In this document: in pieces, positions 58,982 through 64,000 of the stretch
How the letters are laid out: each line of letters begins with the position of its first letter
Position numbering within the stretch: position 1 is the stretch's first letter
DNA from: Komagataeibacter xylinus
Lineage (GTDB): Bacteria; Pseudomonadota; Alphaproteobacteria; Acetobacterales; Acetobacteraceae
Assembly (NCBI RefSeq): GCF_009834365.1
Contig: NZ_CP041348.1
Coordinates: 2,889,001 to 2,953,000 of the forward strand
Direction of reading: 5' to 3'
Length of the DNA: 64,000 bases
Program-made: the position numbers and the translations under genes
The notes under the pieces: generated by a model
Told to the model about the DNA's origin: nothing
Database searches by the model: none
What the model saw: only the letters and a program-made list of their open reading frames with translations

Positions 58982-60355
58982 CTAGCGCCGCCCGATCATG
59001 TCCGCCACTTTCACGGCATAGCGATCTGTCATGCCTGATACGAAATCAGTCAGGGCATGCAGGGCGTCATAGGCATTGGTGACATGGGCAACCGGCAGCC
59101 GCAGGGCACGCACCAACTGCGCATGATAGGCGCTCAGCCCGGCGCAGTCCCATTCCACGGCCCGCAATTCGTTGAAGAGGGGCAGGAGACCATCAAGAAT
59201 GCGGTAGACGACATTGCGCCCGTAAACCTCGAGTTCCGTCTTGCGCGCTGCGTTGAAGATCTCGGTCCGCGCCACCTGCCTTATGTCCTGGAATTCTTTG
59301 CCAAGCCGCGAGGCCTCAACCAGTGAACGTGGGAAAGTACCATCCATGATGGCCGCGTAATTCTCACGAAAGGCATCCACGCAGGCCCCGATCGCGCCGC
59401 TGATGGCCTTGGCGCGGTATATCGAGACAATATCGGCACGGCTGCGTTCAGGATACTCCTTGCGCGAGCGGGCCGTGAGCGCGCCAAGCAGGTTGGTTAC
59501 CACCTCGAAGCTGATATCTTCCGAAAGGTAGGCATCTTCAAGGTCCATGATATTGTAGCAGATATCGTCCGCCGCCTCCATCAGGAAGGCCAGCGGGTGC
59601 CGCCGCCACCAGAAGCCAATGATCTGCCCGCTGGCATCATGCACATCCGTGCGCCGGAGGCCGAGTTCAGCTGCGACATGCGCGAAGGTGGGCACGTCAT
59701 TTTCAAAAAAACCGTATTTCTTGAGGCCAATATAGGCCGTGCCGTCCACCATGCCCCCAGCTCCCGCCTCCAGCCGGACAGGCGCTGAAACCGGATATTT
59801 GGTAAAGGCCCCAAGCGAGCCCAGCGCAAGCCGCATGCCGCCTTTGTTCCGGTACATCTCGGTGCGGGTAAGGATGCGAAAACCCTGCGCGTTGCCCTCA
59901 AAGGCATTGAATTCGACACGCTGCGCAGGCGGGATATCGCTCATGATATCGCGGTCTGCTGCAAATTTTTCCTTGAACCATGACCCGATGGCTTCTTCAC
60001 CGGAATGGCCAAAAGGCGGGTTGCCGATATCATGCGCCATGCACGCCGTCTGTACGAGGCCCGCCACGACCTTGACCTGATCAGCCGTGAGGGCCTTGAG
60101 GTCATCGGCCAGCCACGACCCCACTTCGGTGCCCAGCGAGTGCCCCACTGTCGCGGCCTCAAGACTGTGGATCAGGCGATGGTGCACATGGTCATTATCA
60201 TAAAGCGGATGAACCTGGGTCTTGTTCGCCAGCCTGCGAAACGGCGGCGAGAACAGAATGCGGTCCATGTCCTGCATATAGGCGGGGCGGTGCTTTTCCT
60301 GCCTGTAGTCGGGGTCGTTGAGGCGTTCGGTCCTGAGAAGCGTGTTCCACTGCAT
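58982..60355 (-). CDS. dgt: Deoxyguanosinetriphosphate triphosphohydrolase (dGTPase)
   Basis: 457 residues. HD-domain residues: FRRLANKTQVHPLYDNDHVH, RLIHSLEAATVGHSLG (His63), CMAHDIGNPPFGHSGEEA (His108, Asp109), LEDAYLSEDISFE. Length matches the long (type 1-like) dGTPases that hydrolyse dGTP to deoxyguanosine and tripolyphosphate. It stands alone, 150 bp from the PIG-L operon. Confidence 0.94.
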   Translation of the reverse strand: MQWNTLLRTERLNDPDYRQEKHRPAYMQDMDRILFSPPFRRLANKTQVHPLYDNDHVHHRLIHSLEAATVGHSLGTEVGSWLADDLKALTADQVKVVAGLVQTACMAHDIGNPPFGHSGEEAIGSWFKEKFAADRDIMSDIPPAQRVEFNAFEGNAQGFRILTRTEMYRNKGGMRLALGSLGAFTKYPVSAPVRLEAGAGGMVDGTAYIGLKKYGFFENDVPTFAHVAAELGLRRTDVHDASGQIIGFWWRRHPLAFLMEAADDICYNIMDLEDAYLSEDISFEVVTNLLGALTARSRKEYPERSRADIVSIYRAKAISGAIGACVDAFRENYAAIMDGTFPRSLVEASRLGKEFQDIRQVARTEIFNAARKTELEVYGRNVVYRILDGLLPLFNELRAVEWDCAGLSAYHAQLVRALRLPVAHVTNAYDALHALTDFVSGMTDRYAVKVADMIGRR

Positions 60356-60432
60356 GCCCGGTCAATCCCTGGTGGCAACATGCGGGCCATCATCCGTGCT
60401 GCCCCTGCCCCGGTCAAGCCACGGGCGCGCCT

Positions 60433-60555
60433 TTACTCATCCCCGCCCGAGCCGAACATGAATTCGATCGCCCACATGGCCAGCCGCATCACCGCCCATG
60501 TTAAAAAACACAGCAGGATGCCGTTACGGATTACTATGGAAATCTGATAAATCAT
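60433..60555 (-). CDS. 40-residue membrane protein upstream of dgt
   Basis: Minus-strand ATG 60555-60553 to TAA 60435-60433. One hydrophobic helix (IVIRNGILLCFLTWAVMRLA followed by MWAIEFMFG) and an acidic end (SGGDE). It ends 78 bp before dgt. Only a moderate ribosome site (GTGGA). Reported because the composition is that of a real small membrane protein. Confidence 0.45.
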   Translation of the reverse strand: MIYQISIVIRNGILLCFLTWAVMRLAMWAIEFMFGSGGDE

Positions 60556-60717
60556 ATTCCACTGGGTCACGCGTCATTGTTCCTTCCAGCCAGGAATTCC
60601 TGCTTCGTGATATGCGTGTGCACGCTCACGCCTTGATTTACCAGCATTTACTACCTGATATCCTCTTGATCTGCCTGGTCAGGGCAGATGGATGCCAGAA
60701 TATCACGGTGCCATCCG

Positions 60718-60936
60718 TCATATGATGTCCTGCCTTTCTGCCCCACCTGCATTGATGGCCACATGCAGGCAAGGCGCGTTGAATGTGGCCCTGCCCTCAA
60801 GGCCTTCCATGAGCTTACAGGCTGCATCCGCAAAAGTATATGTTTCGTTATCGAAACACCTGGCGCTGCAAGACGGGATGTCCTTTTCCAACAACGCTTT
60901 AACAGATGGTAGGGCTGCATTTTTTTCATGCGACAT
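60718..60936 (-). CDS. Hypothetical 72-residue protein
   Basis: ATG 60936-60934. Balanced composition with KALLEKDIPSCSARCFDNET and AACKLMEGLEGRATFNAPCL; four Cys residues. An alternative reading on the plus strand (60688-60912, 74 residues) is also possible and would explain the plus-strand terminator at 61005. Which one is real cannot be settled from this window. Confidence 0.35.
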   Translation of the reverse strand: MSHEKNAALPSVKALLEKDIPSCSARCFDNETYTFADAACKLMEGLEGRATFNAPCLHVAINAGGAERQDII

Positions 60937-61004
60937 CGTGTCATAACAATCTTAGGCTTGGGCACATGTGTTGGTCGACACATCCGTGATGAAGAAAGAC
61001 CGTG

Positions 61005-61041
61005 CGGCGGGAGTTTCGGCTCCCGCCGTTTCTGTTTCTGT
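61005..61041 (+). terminator. Plus-strand terminator before the DUF523 gene
   Basis: CGGCGGGAG (61005-61013), loop TTTCGG, CTCCCGCCG (61020-61028), followed by TTTCTGTTTCTG. Upstream at 60966-60983 is another small hairpin (ATGTGT/ACACAT). No certain plus-strand gene precedes it, so it may end a small RNA or the alternative ORF 60688-60912. Confidence 0.65.
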
Positions 61042-61109
61042 GCCTCTTGCCTTGCCCGCGTGCTCCATGGCGGTTTTCCTTGCCGCCCGTTCGTGGCAGG
61101 GTGGGAAGC

Positions 61110-61595
61110 ATGAAACCAAACCTGCTGATCAGTGGCTGCCTGGCGGGGCTGCCCGTGCGGTATGATGGCTCGGCCCGTCCCCTGATGGAACACAGCCTTG
61201 CGCGATGGCAGGCGGAAGGGCGTGTAACGGTCTGCTGCCCCGAAACGCAGGCCGGTCTCATGACCCCCCGCCCCCCGGCTGAAATTGTGCAGGGGCGCGA
61301 TGGCGCGGCCGTGCTGGATGGGCTGGCCGAGGTGCATGAAGCGACCGGGCAGGATGTATCGGCCCCGTTCGTGGCAGGCGCGCATCTTGCGCTGGCCATG
61401 GCCCGGAAACATCACTGCATACTCGCACTGCTTATGGATGGCAGCCCTTCATGTGGCAGCAGCTTTATTTATAACGGCGCATTTACCGGCACGCGCCATG
61501 CCGGGATGGGGGTCACCGCAGCGCTCCTGCGCCGCCACGGAGTAGCCGTGTACGCGCCCGCGCAATTTGCGCTTGTTGCGGCCAGAATGGATTGA
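61110..61595 (+). CDS. DUF523 protein
   Basis: 161 residues from ATG 61110. LLISGCLAGLPVRYDGSARP at the start, CCPETQAGLMTPRPPAEIV in the middle, and LLMDGSPSCGSSFIYNGAFT near the end, with the conserved Cys residues of DUF523 (YbbK-like). Biochemical role unknown; the cysteines may bind metal. Confidence 0.9.
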   Translation: MKPNLLISGCLAGLPVRYDGSARPLMEHSLARWQAEGRVTVCCPETQAGLMTPRPPAEIVQGRDGAAVLDGLAEVHEATGQDVSAPFVAGAHLALAMARKHHCILALLMDGSPSCGSSFIYNGAFTGTRHAGMGVTAALLRRHGVAVYAPAQFALVAARMD

Positions 61596-61832
61596 GTGTC
61601 GTCATGATGACAGGATCTGCCCTGCGTTACGTTCTGTCAGGCTTCTTTACACAGTGCTGCATGGGGGCGACGTATCATGGTGCCCGCGGCCCCGGCTTGC
61701 CCGGCCATCCACCTGGGCCGGGGTCGCACCCCCGGTCGCGTCTGATGCGTGTGCACGTGCCACAGTGCTTTTGCAGCCGGTAGCCGCTCTGTTATGCAAT
61801 CGCGCCCTCCCAAGCTACCGCCACCTGATAAG

Positions 61833-62030
61833 ATGCATGCCGCCATGCGTCTGGTCCCGCGCTTTTTCATGCTCCTTGCCTGTGTTGCATCACTGGCCGC
61901 CTGCGCCGATCACAACCCGCGCCTTGATGACAATGCGCGCGCAGCATCGGATCACGGCAATGGCGGCCCGCAGGGCGAGTGGGGCAGTTTGGGCGGTGGC
62001 TGGAGCGGGCCGGGTAACATGGGCTGGTAG
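61833..62030 (+). CDS. Small lipoprotein
   Basis: 65 residues from ATG 61833 (ATG 61845 possible). Lipobox SLAAC. The mature part is only about 40 residues, Asp/Asn-rich then Gly/Trp-rich (GEWGSLGGGWSGPGNMGW). No family. The 237 bp before it (61596-61832) show only a GC-rich hairpin and no convincing gene. Confidence 0.55.
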   Translation: MHAAMRLVPRFFMLLACVASLAACADHNPRLDDNARAASDHGNGGPQGEWGSLGGGWSGPGNMGW

Positions 62031-62155
62031 GACCAGCTTTTATTGCTGCAAGATGAATAATATATAATCCATTTGAAACAAAAAATCGATATCCGCATAT
62101 AATTCCGTAACATTGACCCCTTAAAAGTGCTGCAAACCCACGTGAGGTATTGCTC

Positions 62156-62473
62156 ATGCTCAAAAGGATCACCATTGTGGCGTTGTCCGTCACGATGCTC
62201 GCGGCCATGCCCCGGCCTGCGGCCAGCCATAGCTATCATATCGGCCTGCCCTCGCGGCTACGGGCCCATAACCATGTCAATTCAGTCTATGGCTACATGG
62301 CGGGGCATAGTGCTGTCATTCCCACGGATAGCAGCCGTTACCGCAACATTGAAGCCAGATGCGAGGGCCGTTCGCTCGGCAATGATTATACGGCAACGAC
62401 CATCGGGGTCAGCCAGGCCTCGCACCGCAACTTTTTTGCAGAATGCATGACACAGGCAGGCGCGTGGCGATAA
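62156..62473 (+). CDS. Small secreted protein, unknown
   Basis: 105 residues from ATG 62156. Signal peptide ends near RPAAS (residue about 25). The mature part is His/Ser/Tyr-rich (HSYHIGLPSRLRAHNHVNSV) with two Cys residues that may pair. AT-rich sequence upstream suggests its own promoter. No family recognised. Confidence 0.6.
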   Translation: MLKRITIVALSVTMLAAMPRPAASHSYHIGLPSRLRAHNHVNSVYGYMAGHSAVIPTDSSRYRNIEARCEGRSLGNDYTATTIGVSQASHRNFFAECMTQAGAWR

Positions 62474-62560
62474 AAGGCCCGGCGACAGGACCAGTCTGTT
62501 CACGCCAGAAGGAACGCGCTACCACAGGCAGCACTGTTGCAGGCAAAAAGGCATATATTG

Positions 62561-63214
62561 ATGGATGAAGCGTTCTGGCAGGCGAAGTGGGAACGCGGCG
62601 AGACCGGCTTTCATGAACCCGCTCCCAATGCCCTGCTCACCCGCTATCTGCCCATTCTGCACCTGCCTGCAGGCGCGCGGGTTTTCGTGCCCCTGTGCGG
62701 CATGAGCCTCGATATTCACTGGCTGCTGGCCCGGGGCTACACGGTGGTGGGCAGCGAACTCAGCCGCATTGCCGTAACACGCCTTTTTGCAGCACTCGGC
62801 CTTGTGCCGCATGTCACACCCCTCGGCGCGCTTGAGCGTTTCGAGGCGGGAAAACTCTGCGTCTTTGTTGGCAATATCCTTGATCTTGCCCCGGAACAGC
62901 TTGGAGCAGTAGACGCCGTCTATGATCGCGCGGCGCTGATCGCCCTGCCCGCTCCCATGCGGGTGGCCTATGCCCGCCACCTCGTTGCCCTGACCCATGC
63001 CGCGCCGCAACTGCTCATTTGCCTGGAATATGACCCGTCATGCCGGGCGGGTCCACCCTTCGCGGTGGATGAAACGATGGTGCGCCAGTATTACGCCACG
63101 ACATTCCTGCCAGCCCGCGTGGCACGGCACGCCGTGCCCGGCGGCCTTAAAGGCGCCTGCCCGGCATGGGAAAACGTGTGGACCCTCACGCCCCGGCCCG
63201 AGCCTGCACCGTAA
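62561..63214 (+). CDS. Thiopurine S-methyltransferase family protein
   Basis: 217 residues from ATG 62561 (a TTG 24 nt upstream is in frame but less likely). DEAFWQAKWERGETGFHEP is the TPMT opening, FVPLCGMSLDIHWLLARGYT the SAM site, and VYDRAALIALPAPMRVAYA the later core. Family members methylate thiols, or in bacteria selenium and tellurium oxyanions. Monocistronic. Confidence 0.9.
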   Translation: MDEAFWQAKWERGETGFHEPAPNALLTRYLPILHLPAGARVFVPLCGMSLDIHWLLARGYTVVGSELSRIAVTRLFAALGLVPHVTPLGALERFEAGKLCVFVGNILDLAPEQLGAVDAVYDRAALIALPAPMRVAYARHLVALTHAAPQLLICLEYDPSCRAGPPFAVDETMVRQYYATTFLPARVARHAVPGGLKGACPAWENVWTLTPRPEPAP

Positions 63215-63230
63215 ACGCCACAGCCCGTCT

Positions 63231-63467
63231 TTACCTGCCCGACGGGCTGCCCGTTGCAATCCACAACACCAGCGCGGGGATGAAGAAATACAGCGCCGTG
63301 GCCGCCAGCATCCAGGGCATGAGAAAAGACATGTCAGTATGCAGCACGTAGTGGCAGACCAGATTGGCAAGTCCCAGCATGACCACAACGCACAGGCAGG
63401 CGCACAGATTCATCACCGGTGTGCGCTCCGCGTTGATCTGCCGGATGTATTCTATAATCGATCGCAT
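63231..63467 (-). CDS. Small two-helix membrane protein
   Basis: 78 residues from ATG 63467-63465. Soluble N-terminal helix (RSIIEYIRQINAERTPVMN), then two transmembrane segments (LCACLCVVVMLGLANLVCHY and LMPWMLAATALYFFIPALVL). Convergent with the TPMT gene, 16 nt apart. Function unknown. Confidence 0.6.
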   Translation of the reverse strand: MRSIIEYIRQINAERTPVMNLCACLCVVVMLGLANLVCHYVLHTDMSFLMPWMLAATALYFFIPALVLWIATGSPSGR

Positions 63468-63685
63468 GATTCCGCCTGTATCCGTATGGGTGCCGGGGCC
63501 GTATCCGGCCGGGCCAGAGGAAGGCCCGGAACCATGATGGTGCGCGCATTCACGCCCGGCCCCCGTGTTGCCCCTTCTATAAAGCCCGCGGGGCCGGAAG
63601 TCACTTCCATGAACAGGCACATGCACGAACCGCCTCCCCGATTGAGTGCCTTCCGCCGATGGTTTTTTTGCTATAACGTGTATGC

Positions 63686-64000
63686 ATGTTAACACGTGCT
63701 TCGCTTACGGCCACGGATCTCGCTCGCGTCCTTGAACAGAGCACGGATTGCGTCAAACTGCTTGACTGCAATGGCAACCTGATCTGGATGAATGCCAATG
63801 GCCTGTGCGCCATGGAAATTGACTCCTTTACGCAGGTTGCAGGCACACAATGGGCCGGGTTATGGCCCGATGCACTCCAGCCCGATATAGAAAGCGCCTT
63901 CCGATCCGCCCGTCTGGGCGAGACCGCCCGTTTTCGCGGGGCCTGCCCCACTGCCAAAAACGACCCGCGCTGGTGGGAAGTCAGCATAACGCAGGTATGC
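63686..64000 (+). CDS. PAS-domain sensor protein, N-terminal part only
   Basis: Open frame from ATG 63686 to the window end (105 residues). SLTATDLARVLEQSTDCVKL, then DCNGNLIWMNANGLCAMEI and CPTAKNDPRWWEVSITQV are a PAS fold with the usual N-terminal cap and beta strands. Most such proteins continue into a histidine kinase or GGDEF domain, which lies beyond the right edge. Confidence 0.75.
   Translation, partial: MLTRASLTATDLARVLEQSTDCVKLLDCNGNLIWMNANGLCAMEIDSFTQVAGTQWAGLWPDALQPDIESAFRSARLGETARFRGACPTAKNDPRWWEVSITQVC

Noticed and set aside
60651..61415. 254-codon minus-strand frame
   Set aside because: Mostly antisense to the DUF523 gene and through a terminator hairpin; composition is Arg/His-rich without a domain.
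1..64000. CRISPR arrays, rRNA, tRNA or insertion sequences
   Set aside because: No regularly spaced direct repeats, no rRNA-like or tRNA cloverleaf sequence, and no transposase motif were noticed when reading the gaps; a dedicated tRNA scan was not possible.

Overview
The window looks like chromosome from an acetic acid bacterium (Acetobacteraceae, Komagataeibacter/Novacetimonas-like). This is an inference from high GC, strong GC3 coding bias, gene content, and AT-rich palindromic repeats that recur between genes (52181-52265, 56342-56394). No rRNA, tRNA, CRISPR array or insertion sequence was recognised.

Region 1 (1 to about 30446) is a nearly complete temperate prophage whose left end, and presumably its integrase, lies outside the window. 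In order it holds: a divergent lysogeny switch (S24 repressor on the minus strand, YdaS/Cro-like protein on the plus strand); small early genes; a Toprim primase and a P-loop replication ATPase; an AT-rich array of 11 GTAACC hexamers that looks like a replication origin; an HNH nuclease; P27-type TerS and Terminase_1-type TerL; an HK97-type portal, protease and capsid; connectors; a complete Mu-type contractile tail, including a probable frameshifted tail assembly chaperone and a tape measure carrying a lytic transglycosylase domain; fibres; a lysis region with several small membrane proteins and a holin-lipoprotein composite; and a GT-A-like glycosyltransferase. The late genes are packed with ATGA/TAATG overlaps and end at a terminator at 30416-30446.

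Region 2 (30445 to about 39300) holds pieces of a second, unrelated phage-like element, mostly on the minus strand. It has an SPP1-type portal, TerL and TerS, an unrecognised 363-residue protein, a regulator-like protein resembling DUF6456, a repressor with two N-terminal HTH units and an S24 domain, and a SUKH-like ORF. A GTGCAGGCA-type motif recurs upstream of TerS, the DUF6456-like gene and the repressor, suggesting one regulon. A His-rich DMT transporter and a DUF4272 remnant sit inside this stretch.

Region 3 (about 39500-64000) is ordinary chromosome with many envelope proteins: YceI, DOPA-dioxygenase-like, sulfotransferase, old yellow enzyme, an M48 protease with a pilin-like C-terminus, a BamE-like lipoprotein, DUF4105 plus a lipoprotein alpha/beta hydrolase, a YegD-like Hsp70, a run of small lipoproteins, a sugar porter, a four-gene GT2/NodS/PIG-L/acyl-CoA-dehydrogenase-like cluster, dGTPase, DUF523, a TPMT-family methyltransferase, and the start of a PAS protein running off the right edge. 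Two frameshifted or decayed genes (48207-48480, 53776-54100) and several very small ORFs were found by reading the gaps directly.
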